From Lentisalinibacter sp037382365 (GTDB lineage Bacteria > Pseudomonadota > Gammaproteobacteria > Steroidobacterales > Woeseiaceae), in contig JARRPZ010000010.1 of the NCBI GenBank assembly GCA_037382365.1, positions 1-44,095 of the forward strand: DNA of 44,095 nt. Direction: 5' to 3'. The position numbers and the translations under genes are program-made. The stretch's first letter is position 1. Each line of letters begins with the position of its first letter. Of this stretch, positions 8,361-15,019 are shown piece by piece. The notes under the pieces were generated by a model. The model ran no database searches and was not told where the DNA came from. It was given only the letters and a program-made list of their open reading frames with translations.

Positions 8361-9854
8361 ATGGATACCGGACCGCTGCGGATCTGCATGGTGTCATCCG
8401 AGGTCGCCCCGCTTGCGAAGACCGGCGGACTCGCGGACGTGAGCGCTGCGCTGGTGCGCTACCTCTCCGCGGCGGGACACGACGTGCGACTGCTGACGCC
8501 CTGCTACGACGTCGTCGACCCTGCGTTGATCGAGTCGGAGCCGGTGCCCGAGCTCCAGGATCTGCGCATGGATCTCGGGGACGAGTCCATCCACTACGCC
8601 ATCGATGCCACGCCACTCCCGGACCGGGGACCGGCCGTCTATCTGCTGCGCTGTCCCGCACTCTTCGACCGCGGCCGCATCTACACCGGCGATCATGACG
8701 ACACACGCCGTTTCACGGTGCTCTCCCGCGCCGCCATCGAGATGTGTCAGCACATGGGCTGGTCGCCGCACATCATGCACTGCAACGACTGGCATACGGC
8801 GCTGATACCGGTCTTCCTCAAGACCCTGTACCAGTGGGACCGCCTGTTCGCCGCCACCCGCAGCGTGCTGGCCATCCACAACATCGCCTATCAGGGCGTC
8901 ACCGGAACCGATCGACTGGAGGCCCTGGGACTCGACGAGTGCCGCCACTTGCTGGACGAGAACGATCTCGCCGCGGGCCGAGTCAACTTCCTGCGGACCG
9001 GTATCCGACATGCGGACCTCATCACCACGGTCAGTCCGGGATACGCGCGGGAGATCAGGACAGACGAAGGCGGCATGGGACTCGCTGCAGACCTCCGCGC
9101 ACGCCCCGGGCGCGTCGTCGGCATCCTGAACGGGGTCGATTACCGGGTCTGGGATCCGCGCAACGATCCGCTCCTGCCGATCGCGTATTCCGCGAAAGAT
9201 CTGTCGGGGAAACGCGAAGGCAAACAGCGCTTCTGCATCGAACAGGGCATGAATCCCGATCCGGACCTGCCCCTGGCGGGGGTCGTGTCCCGGTTCACGT
9301 GGCAGAAAGGCATCGATCTGATGCGCGAAGTGCTGCCACGGTTTCTGGAGCGGGGCCGTCTGCAGCTGGCGGTCCTCGGCGCCGGCGAGGAGCATTACGA
9401 GTCATTCTTCCACACGATCGCCGAACGCTACCGCGGACGCGTGTTCTTCCATTGCGGCTACAGCGAGGTACTGGCCCATCGGATCGAGGCGGCCGCCGAC
9501 ATGTTCCTGATGCCATCCGCATTCGAGCCTTGCGGCCTGAACCAGATGTACAGCCTGCGCTACGGCACGGTCCCGATCGTCCGCGCGACCGGCGGACTGG
9601 CGGACTCCGTACATCCTTTCGATCCCGATTCCGGCGAGGGCACGGGCATCGTCTTCGAGCATTTCGATGCCGGCGGACTGCGGTGGGCGCTGGAGACCGC
9701 GCTGGCACTCTACGAGGACCGGGCGGCCTGGCGAAAGCTGCAGCGTAACGGGATGCGCGAGGACTTCTCCTGGGAACGCCAGACCGCTCGCTACGTCGCC
9801 CTGTTCCGGGAACTCCTCGCCGAGACGGAGCCGCCGGTCATCCCGTCACGATAA
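8361..9854 (+). CDS. glgA: Glycogen synthase (ADP-glucose type, GT5)
   Basis: GlgA transfers glucose from ADP-glucose to the growing alpha-1,4 chain. The 497-residue protein starts MDTGPLRICMVSSEVAP. Its KTGGLADV motif (Lys20) binds ADP-glucose and is diagnostic for GT5. Further signatures are HCNDWHTALIPV, AIHNIAYQG, TTVSPGYAREI, GILNGVDYRVWDP, VSRFTWQKGIDL and SAFEPCGLNQMYSLRYGTVPIVRATGGLADSV (shown only in part as a motif, about residues 390-420). It lies 14 bases after glgC and is surely co-transcribed. No branching enzyme, phosphorylase or debranching gene is nearby. Its 3' end overlaps the convergent DUF2855 gene by 17 bases. Confidence 0.97.
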   Translation: MDTGPLRICMVSSEVAPLAKTGGLADVSAALVRYLSAAGHDVRLLTPCYDVVDPALIESEPVPELQDLRMDLGDESIHYAIDATPLPDRGPAVYLLRCPALFDRGRIYTGDHDDTRRFTVLSRAAIEMCQHMGWSPHIMHCNDWHTALIPVFLKTLYQWDRLFAATRSVLAIHNIAYQGVTGTDRLEALGLDECRHLLDENDLAAGRVNFLRTGIRHADLITTVSPGYAREIRTDEGGMGLAADLRARPGRVVGILNGVDYRVWDPRNDPLLPIAYSAKDLSGKREGKQRFCIEQGMNPDPDLPLAGVVSRFTWQKGIDLMREVLPRFLERGRLQLAVLGAGEEHYESFFHTIAERYRGRVFFHCGYSEVLAHRIEAAADMFLMPSAFEPCGLNQMYSLRYGTVPIVRATGGLADSVHPFDPDSGEGTGIVFEHFDAGGLRWALETALALYEDRAAWRKLQRNGMREDFSWERQTARYVALFRELLAETEPPVIPSR

Positions 9855-10914
9855 TCTGGCCGATGCGGGGCGACATGTCACCGGCGAGGGTGCGCTTGTA
9901 TACCTGCTCCGCGGCCTCTTCGCCGACCGCCTCGCGGATCTCCAGCCAGTCCCGGGACGTCTCCAGGAATGACTGCCAGGCGGTTGCGACGCGCTTTTCG
10001 ATGCCGCCGGGCCCCCAGTCGGCCAGCCTTTTCTCGACCCGGTCAGGCGCGAAGAACAGGGTCGGTGTCGGACCCGGAAGGTCGCCACTGCCGCCGGCCT
10101 CCTCCCAATGTGAAGCGCCGACCGAGCAGCTGTATCGCAGCGCTTCGCCGAAATGCTCATGCACACGGCGGCGGAGCGTCGTGCTGCCCGCGAAATCCAC
10201 CAATACGGTGGGGTGATCCGCCGGCAGCTCATCCAGCTTCGAATAATCGGTCACCGTGTCGTAGCAGCCGAGGCCATTCACGAAGTCGACGTTTCCCGAC
10301 GACGTCAGCCCGCGAACCTCGATGCCGGGATTCTGATTGGCGTGCAGCAGGAAGGCCAGGGAGAACGCCGTCTTGCTGGAAGCGCTGGTCAGAACGAGCT
10401 CTCTGGCACCGAAGAATTCCTCCTCGGCCAGGAAATCATCGAGCAGGAACGACGTCATGAAGAGGGGCCGATACAGCATCTGCTGCGCTTCCAGGGATTT
10501 CCGGTAGCCCGGATCCTCAGTCGTGCGGGCGTAGCGGTTGTAAACGCCCGGCAGCGGCAGACGGTGAGGCATGACGTCCGTGAAACCGGATCGCCCCACC
10601 TGGCCCGGTCGCACACGCAGGTGGCTCGCCATCGGCAGATACCCGTAGAAGCGCTCACCCACGTCGATCCCCTCGCAGCGCGAAGCCGAAACGTCCGCGA
10701 AACCCCAGACGGGCACGACCCCCCAGCCGTTCTCCGCCGGGAAGAAGTCCCAGTAATGCATCGCCTCGCCGAAAACGGCGTAGGTGATGTTGTTGGCCGT
10801 GAACGCGTAGCGGTCGACCCGGAGCAATACCTCCCCGTCGCCGAGCGACGGGAAGTCCTGCTGCACCAGGCGCGTCTCGTGAAGATCGTCCCTGCGGACC
10901 TCGAATACCTTCAT
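9838..10914 (-). CDS. DUF2855 family protein
   Basis: This protein of about 358 residues is recognisable as DUF2855 from its N-terminal pattern MKVFEVRRDDLHETRLV, then LRVDRYAFTANNITYAVFG and the block around YWDFFPAENGWGVVPVWGFADV. The N-terminal half looks like a degenerate medium-chain dehydrogenase (GroES-like) fold, and LVLTSASSKTAF resembles its cofactor-domain region. A glycine-rich Rossmann motif is not obvious. Biochemical function is unknown. I prefer the second ATG (10914): AAGGA stands 8-9 bases before it, whereas for the ATG at 10923 the same AAGG directly abuts the start codon. The gene follows tRNA-Arg on the minus strand. Confidence 0.85.
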   Translation of the reverse strand: MKVFEVRRDDLHETRLVQQDFPSLGDGEVLLRVDRYAFTANNITYAVFGEAMHYWDFFPAENGWGVVPVWGFADVSASRCEGIDVGERFYGYLPMASHLRVRPGQVGRSGFTDVMPHRLPLPGVYNRYARTTEDPGYRKSLEAQQMLYRPLFMTSFLLDDFLAEEEFFGARELVLTSASSKTAFSLAFLLHANQNPGIEVRGLTSSGNVDFVNGLGCYDTVTDYSKLDELPADHPTVLVDFAGSTTLRRRVHEHFGEALRYSCSVGASHWEEAGGSGDLPGPTPTLFFAPDRVEKRLADWGPGGIEKRVATAWQSFLETSRDWLEIREAVGEEAAEQVYKRTLAGDMSPRIGQIIVTG

Positions 10915-10952
10915 CTGTCTCATCCTTCGCGACTCGGGGAGGGTGTGGCGGG

Positions 10953-11029
10953 TGGCGCCCCGGACAGGATTCGAACCTGTGACCCTCAGATTAGGAATCT
11001 GATGCTCTATCCTGCTGAGCTACCGGGGC
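10953..11029 (-). tRNA. tRNA-Arg (anticodon CCT)
   Basis: The minus strand folds as a full cloverleaf. The acceptor stem is GCCCCGG/CCGGGGC, the D arm contains TAGCTCAGCAGGATAGAGCA, and the anticodon stem TCAGA/TCTGA surrounds the loop TTCCTAA with anticodon CCT. The T arm is ACAGG-TTCGAAT-CCTGT. The discriminator G and the 3' CCA are encoded in the DNA. It reads rare AGG codons. Confidence 0.97.
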
Positions 11030-11039
11030 CCGGGTCGGG

Positions 11040-11045
11040 ATTCTA
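11040..11045 (-). promoter_or_regulatory. Probable -10 element for tRNA-Arg
   Basis: TAGAAT on the minus strand, 11 bases upstream of the mature tRNA 5' end and correctly placed for a tRNA promoter. The -35 is weak. Confidence 0.45.
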
Positions 11046-11110
11046 GCAGAGGGGCCGGTCGGCGGCAGCGCAAGGCGCGGTCAGAATGGTTATCATCCGA
11101 TCAGCTTCAG

Positions 11111-11137
11111 GTCCGGTCAGCTGCCTGTCCGGTCAGC
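11111..11137 (+). repeat. Short direct repeat upstream of the GNAT gene
   Basis: GTCCGGTCAGC occurs twice, at 11111-11121 and 11127-11137, 16 bases apart, in the 140-base gap between tRNA-Arg and the acetyltransferase. It may be chance or a paired protein-binding site. Confidence 0.3.
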
Positions 11138-11170
11138 CGCCCACAGCCCACCGCCGGGAACGAGACGAAG

Positions 11171-11638
11171 ATGGATCTGCTACTCCGGGATGCCGAACCT
11201 GCCGATGCGGCCGTCATCACCGAATTCAACGTGCGGCTTGCCGTGGAATCGGAAGATATCCGCCTCGATCCGGAGCGCGTCGCGGCCGGCGTCGCCGCGC
11301 TGCTCTCGGACCCGGCTCTCGGTCGCTACTGGATCGCCGAATCGGAGGGCCGGATCGTGGGGCAGATCATGACGACCTGGGAGTGGAGCGACTGGCGCAA
11401 CGGCATGATCTGGTGGATCCAGAGCGTCTACGTGTGCGAAGACGTGCGAGGCCGGGGGGTCTTCTCGGCGCTGTATCGTCACGTGGAGCGCCTCGCCCGA
11501 CAGGAATCCGGGGTCTGCGGTCTGCGACTCTATGTGGAGAACGGTAATCGCCGGGCCCAGCGAGTCTACGAGACGCTCGGCATGAACGACGGCGGCTACC
11601 ACGTGATGGAACTTTTCTTCGACCAGGAAACGGGCTGA
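11171..11638 (+). CDS. GNAT family N-acetyltransferase
   Basis: This is a single-domain acetyl-CoA-dependent acetyltransferase of 155 residues. The N-terminus MDLLLRDAEPADAAVI is the usual beta1-alpha1 opening. The central strands carry GRIVGQIMTT and the phrase IQSVYVCEDVRGRGVFSALYRHV, which contains the RGRGV acetyl-CoA pyrophosphate-binding loop (motif A). The C-terminal strand region is LRLYVENGNRRAQRVYETLGM, a standard GNAT motif B. The substrate cannot be inferred. The gene precedes bcp by only 19 bases on the same strand, so the two are probably one transcript. The ribosome site is poor (GAGACGAAG before ATG). Confidence 0.9.
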   Translation: MDLLLRDAEPADAAVITEFNVRLAVESEDIRLDPERVAAGVAALLSDPALGRYWIAESEGRIVGQIMTTWEWSDWRNGMIWWIQSVYVCEDVRGRGVFSALYRHVERLARQESGVCGLRLYVENGNRRAQRVYETLGMNDGGYHVMELFFDQETG

Positions 11639-11657
11639 TTCCCGACGGAGACGACCG

Positions 11658-12116
11658 ATGCTGAAACCCGGCACCCCTGCCCCCGAATTCACCCTGCCCG
11701 ATGCGGACGAGCAGGACGTCTCACTCGCCGACCTGCTGCGGAAAGGACCGTTGATCCTCTACTTCTACCCGGCCGACTTCACGCCCGGCTGCACGAAAGA
11801 GGCCTGCGACATCCGCGACCTGCACGGGGAACTGGCGAGGACCGGACTGCAGGTCGCCGGTGTGAGCCCCCAGGGTCCGGACAGCCACCGCCGGTTCCGT
11901 GACAAGCATTCGCTGCCCTTCACGTTGCTCTGCGATACGGACAAGACCGTGACCCGTCGCTACGATGCCGACGGTCCGTTAGGCATCGGCGTTCGCCGCG
12001 TCACCTACCTGATCGCGGAAGACGGGACGATCACGGATGCCGTCCAGGCCGACCTGATGATCGGACGGCACCGCAGCTTCATCGAGAACGCGATGAGAAT
12101 GAACGACTCTGCCTGA
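11658..12116 (+). CDS. bcp: Thiol peroxidase, Bcp/PrxQ-type peroxiredoxin
   Basis: This enzyme reduces hydrogen peroxide and organic hydroperoxides with thioredoxin as reductant. Of 152 residues, Cys45 in FTPGCTKEAC is the peroxidatic cysteine and Cys50, five residues later, is the resolving one; this spacing defines the alpha-helical-type Bcp/PrxQ subfamily. APEFTLPDADEQDVSLADL and GVSPQGPDSHRRFRDKHSLPF match the family scaffold. GGAG stands 7 bases before the ATG. It is located just after a GNAT gene and convergent with yjbQ, with 17 bases between stop codons. The protein is cytoplasmic. Confidence 0.95.
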   Translation: MLKPGTPAPEFTLPDADEQDVSLADLLRKGPLILYFYPADFTPGCTKEACDIRDLHGELARTGLQVAGVSPQGPDSHRRFRDKHSLPFTLLCDTDKTVTRRYDADGPLGIGVRRVTYLIAEDGTITDAVQADLMIGRHRSFIENAMRMNDSA

Positions 12117-12133
12117 GTGCTGCACGCCCTCAC

Positions 12134-12550
12134 TCATTCGCCATGGACAGTGATCGTCAGGCGGCGGCGGTGGCCCGCGTGACGATGTTCCCAGAGATAG
12201 ATTCCCTGCCACGTACCCAGTACACATCGGCCTTCCCGTACCGGGATCGTGAGTTCGGACTGGGTCAGCACGGTGCGGACGTGCGCCGGCATGTCATCCG
12301 GCCCTTCTGACCGATGCCGGAACAGGGGATCGCCGTCCGGCGCGATCCGCTGCATGAAGCGCTCCAGATCGTGCCGCACTTCGGGATCGGCATTCTCGCA
12401 CAGCATCAGCGACGCGCTCGTATGCTGCAGGAAAACGTGGGCGAGCCCCGTCGAGACGCCGCTCGCATCCACGACGTCGCGAACTTCGCCGGTGATGTCA
12501 TGGGTCTGCCGCCCGGTCGTGGCTATCTCTATCGTGGACTGTCTGAACAT
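12134..12550 (-). CDS. yjbQ: YjbQ family protein (UPF0047)
   Basis: This is a 138-residue trimeric protein of the YjbQ/UPF0047 family, some members of which show weak thiamine-phosphate synthase activity in vitro; the physiological role is unsettled. Diagnostic segments are GLAHVFLQHTSASLMLCENADPEVRHDLERF (motif region about residues 37-67), then HRSEGPDDMPAHVRTVL and the C-terminal LGTWQGIYLWEHR. These give the conserved His, Glu and Asp residues of the putative metal pocket. The ATG at 12550 gives the family length. No good ribosome site is present upstream. It is divergent from trmH, with 87 bases between. Confidence 0.93.
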   Translation of the reverse strand: MFRQSTIEIATTGRQTHDITGEVRDVVDASGVSTGLAHVFLQHTSASLMLCENADPEVRHDLERFMQRIAPDGDPLFRHRSEGPDDMPAHVRTVLTQSELTIPVREGRCVLGTWQGIYLWEHRHAGHRRRLTITVHGE

Positions 12551-12637
12551 GGAGGTGATCGCCGGCGGCCCAGGGTTTAGAATCCTACGATAAGCGGCGC
12601 GAGCTGCCGTTGGAAGAGGCGAAGGCACGGGGCACCA

Positions 12638-13303
12638 ATGACACCGGCGCGCTACAGGAAGATCCGCAGGGTGCTCGACCGGCGCCAGCCCGACCTGACG
12701 CTGCTCACCGAAAACGTGCACAAGTCTCACAACATCTCGGCGATCCTCCGCACGGCGGATGCGGTCGGGATCTACGAGGCGCATGCGATCTCCGAGGGCG
12801 GTGAATTCCCACGACACCACATGGCGTCGGCGGGCTCCCGGAAGTGGGTCGAGATCCGCACTCACCGCGATCTCGGATCGGCCTTGCGGCATCTGCGCAG
12901 CGCCGGCCACCAGATTCTGGCCGCGCACTTCTCCGATAAGTCCGTCGACTTCCGGGAGATCGACTACACCGGCGCGACGGCCATCCTGCTCGGTTCCGAA
13001 CTCTGGGGTGTAAGCCGCGAGGCCGCCGACTCCGCGGATCGACACATCGTCATACCGATGGAGGGGATGGTGGCCTCCCTGAACGTCTCCGTCGCGACCG
13101 CATTGATTCTGTACGAGGCGCAGCGGCAGCGCGAGGCCGCCGGCCTGTATGCAGAACGCCGTCTGGACCAGGAGATCTACCGCGAGAAGCTGTTCGAGTG
13201 GTGCTATCCGGAGGTCGCCGAACAACTCAGGAAGGAAGGCCGACCGTACCCGGAACTCGATGCCGAAGGCTATCTGCCTCCCGGCAGCGCCGCGTCCTCC
13301 TGA
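12638..13303 (+). CDS. trmH: tRNA (guanosine(18)-2'-O)-methyltransferase
   Basis: TrmH methylates the 2'-OH of G18 in the tRNA D loop using SAM. The 221-residue protein shows the SPOUT-class motifs in order: NISAILRTADAVG (motif 1, with the catalytic Arg of the ILRTADA segment), LLGSELWGVS (motif 2) and IPMEGMVASLNVSVATALI (motif 3), which together form the trefoil knot. The C-terminal basic/aromatic tail (LFEWCYPEVAEQLRKEGRPYP) is typical of TrmH and distinguishes it from TrmJ/TrmL. Length is close to E. coli TrmH (229). A possible -10 (TAGAAT, 12578-12583) lies upstream. Its last 34 bases overlap the convergent phosphatase gene. Confidence 0.96.
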   Translation: MTPARYRKIRRVLDRRQPDLTLLTENVHKSHNISAILRTADAVGIYEAHAISEGGEFPRHHMASAGSRKWVEIRTHRDLGSALRHLRSAGHQILAAHFSDKSVDFREIDYTGATAILLGSELWGVSREAADSADRHIVIPMEGMVASLNVSVATALILYEAQRQREAAGLYAERRLDQEIYREKLFEWCYPEVAEQLRKEGRPYPELDAEGYLPPGSAASS

Positions 13304-13869
13304 GACGGCGGTTCGCCGTACTTGAACCGCAGCGTCTTCGTCTTGCCGAACCAGGGGATCGTGACGACGTAGAGATTGTCGTGCTCGTTCTCGGCAATCG
13401 GCGGCACATTCTTGCTGCCACCGAGTTCCGCGACCATCTGCGGGATGGTATCGCTGTGCGCGACGACGAGGATTATCCTGCCCTTGTGTTCGCGCAGGAT
13501 CTTCTCGAGCACACCGACCACATCGCTGGCGTTGTAGAGGATCGGTGTGAGGTCCAGTCGCCGGGCGAGAGGCAGCGCCGTCTCCTGGGTGCGGCGGTAC
13601 TGGCTTGCGTAGATGAAGTCCACGCCGGCCACGACGTCCGCCTCACCCAGGACACGTGCCAGCAGCCGGGCCCGTGCCTGACCTTGCGGACTGAGTCCCG
13701 GATCGCTGACGGGTTGGACTGCCTTTTCGGCGTGACGCACAAACAGGATCGTCGTCGTTGCCTGGGACTCCAGAAACCAGGCGAGTCCGACGGCGACCAG
13801 TACGAAGCCGGCCATCGAGACGAGCCGTTGACGGAGCCGTCGGCGCTTTGAATTGTTGTTGGCTGCCAC
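13270..13869 (-). CDS. Membrane-anchored histidine phosphatase (SixA/PGAM-like)
   Basis: This is a histidine phosphatase superfamily protein of 199 residues. A basic N-terminus (KRRRLRQR) and one hydrophobic segment (about 18-33, MAGFVLVAVGLAWF) suggest an inner-membrane anchor with the catalytic domain outside the cytoplasm. The catalytic motif FVRHAEK (about 43-49) and the second histidine in VVAHSDTIPQM are present. The spacing and short size resemble SixA and broad-specificity phosphatases rather than phosphoglycerate mutase. The substrate is unknown. The gene overlaps trmH tail to tail by 34 bases. The ATG at 13869 is the only start that includes the positive-inside anchor. Confidence 0.87.
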   Translation of the reverse strand: MAANNNSKRRRLRQRLVSMAGFVLVAVGLAWFLESQATTTILFVRHAEKAVQPVSDPGLSPQGQARARLLARVLGEADVVAGVDFIYASQYRRTQETALPLARRLDLTPILYNASDVVGVLEKILREHKGRIILVVAHSDTIPQMVAELGGSKNVPPIAENEHDNLYVVTIPWFGKTKTLRFKYGEPPSQEDAALPGGR

Positions 13870-13912
13870 GCGCGGAAGCTTACGCGGTTTCAGTGCGTCA
13901 GGCTATGTCGGG

Positions 13913-14218
13913 TCAGCGTCGCCGCCGTCGCCTCTCCTCCAGGTCGATGACACGGTATTCGCCCTCGATGACCCCGTCGGCGCGCGGCTCCGCCCCGCCC
14001 CGCCGCGCCAGTTGCCGACGCAACCACCAGAGCCGGATTCCCACGACCGCCGCCAGTACCGCGAGCGAGACCAGAAACACGGCCAGTACCACCAGCCCGA
14101 GCAGCATCGCGGCGCCGAGCGCGAGGAACCCGAGCACCACGATCAAACCATTCAGCAGCGGATTCGTCGTCGGCAGGATGCTCCCGAACCCCGCACTGTT
14201 CTCGTAACGTCCGCTCAT
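13913..14218 (-). CDS. Small two-helix membrane protein, function unknown
   Basis: This is a hypothetical protein of 101 residues. After a polar N-terminus (MSGRYENSAGFGSILP) there are two hydrophobic stretches in series, NGLIVVLGFLALGAAMLLGL and VVLAVFLVSLAVLAAVVGIRL. A basic tail follows that ends in six arginines after VIEGEYRVIDLEERR. The VIEGEYRVID phrase is seen in small conserved membrane proteins of proteobacteria, but I do not recognise a named family. The start at 14218 overlaps the upstream gene's stop as ATGA, which indicates translational coupling. A start 16 codons earlier would lie inside the upstream gene. Confidence 0.7.
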   Translation of the reverse strand: MSGRYENSAGFGSILPTTNPLLNGLIVVLGFLALGAAMLLGLVVLAVFLVSLAVLAAVVGIRLWWLRRQLARRGGAEPRADGVIEGEYRVIDLEERRRRRR

Positions 14219-14784
14219 TCCGTTCTCGCCTGCCTGCTGTAGAAACCCTCGAACCACGGCTGCCACGACTCGGCATCGTCAGAAGACTGTTCGAAATACT
14301 GACGAACGCGACCGTCCGGCAGGGGTGTCCAGGCACCACGGAAGCGCACCGTCTGTCCGGTGCCGACGTAATGGAGGTACCCCTCGAGCTTCATCACACC
14401 TGCCGGGTCCAGCCCGCCGCGGATCGTCAGCTGCGTCCCGCCGCTGCCGTTCCAGACCTGGACCCATTCGCCGGTGGCCGTATCGAAGTAGTTGACGCTG
14501 ATGCCACTGCCGCCACCGCCACTCGTCCACTCCTCCAGCAGCACGCAGTCGTCCGCCCGTCTGCTGATGCGGTTCGTACCGACCAGATTCCCATCGCCGT
14601 CCCTGACGTCCCAATCGCCGACCCAGAAGTCGAACTGCCGGAATTCGGGACGCTCGGCGCACGGCGTCGGCCGGGAGCGACGCTGTTCCGCGTCCGTCGG
14701 CTGATTCTGGCCCGAGGCCGGAGCCATCGGGAAGAGCAGCGATACGGTGATTGCTGCGAGCCCCGTATTCAACCAGCGCTTCAT
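14215..14784 (-). CDS. Secreted DUF1579-like protein
   Basis: This protein of 189 residues has a cleavable signal peptide (MKRWLNTGLAAITVSLLFPMAPASGQ, predicted cut near residue 25), so it is periplasmic or exported. The mature part carries FRQFDFWVGDWDV, GTNRISRRADDCVLLEEW and YFDTATGEWVQVWNGSGG, then LEGYLHYVGTGQTVRFRGAWTPLPDGRVRQYFEQS. This lipocalin-like beta-rich pattern is found in DUF1579-type proteins of Gammaproteobacteria. Ligand and role are unknown. It is co-transcribed with the small membrane protein that follows it (ATGA overlap). It lies just downstream of tRNA-Ser on the same strand. Confidence 0.8.
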   Translation of the reverse strand: MKRWLNTGLAAITVSLLFPMAPASGQNQPTDAEQRRSRPTPCAERPEFRQFDFWVGDWDVRDGDGNLVGTNRISRRADDCVLLEEWTSGGGGSGISVNYFDTATGEWVQVWNGSGGTQLTIRGGLDPAGVMKLEGYLHYVGTGQTVRFRGAWTPLPDGRVRQYFEQSSDDAESWQPWFEGFYSRQARTE

Positions 14785-14828
14785 GGGGTATTCAGACCGT
14801 GGCCGAGTGGCTCAGTTCAACCGGAAAA

Positions 14829-14919
14829 TGGCGGAGAGGGTGGGATTCGAACCCACGAAGGGCTACTAACCCTTGCCGGTTTTCAAGACCGGTGCATTCA
14901 ACCGCTCTGCCACCTCTCC
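14829..14919 (-). tRNA. tRNA-Ser (anticodon TGA)
   Basis: The minus strand folds with acceptor stem GGAGAGG/CCTCTCC and anticodon stem CCGGT/ACCGG around CTTGAAA (anticodon TGA). It has the long variable arm typical of class II tRNAs (CAAGGGTTAGTAGCCCTT) and T arm GTGGG-TTCGAAT-CCCAC. G discriminator and 3' CCA are genomically encoded. It reads UCA and UCG codons. Confidence 0.97.
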
Positions 14920-14929
14920 GGAGCGGTGC

Positions 14930-14958
14930 ATTGTGGCGTCGCATCGTCGGTGTTTCAA
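14930..14958 (-). promoter_or_regulatory. tRNA-Ser promoter
   Basis: On the minus strand TTGAAA (14953-14958) and CACAAT (14930-14935) are separated by 17 bases. The -10 ends 11 bases before the mature tRNA. This is one of the better promoter matches in the window. Confidence 0.6.
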
Positions 14959-14977
14959 CTGACCGGGAGCCTTTCGG

Positions 14978-14983
14978 TATACT
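14978..14983 (+). promoter_or_regulatory. Possible -10 element of the MscS-family gene
   Basis: TATACT stands 37 bases before the ATG at 15020. The corresponding -35 is weak. Confidence 0.35.
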
Positions 14984-15019
14984 GCTGCGAACGTGCCTCG
15001 CCGGGGAATCTTGCACATC

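Noticed and set aside
14993..15019. Upstream GTG start for the MscS gene
   Set aside because: It would put nine extra residues before a normal signal peptide; ATG 15020 is more plausible.
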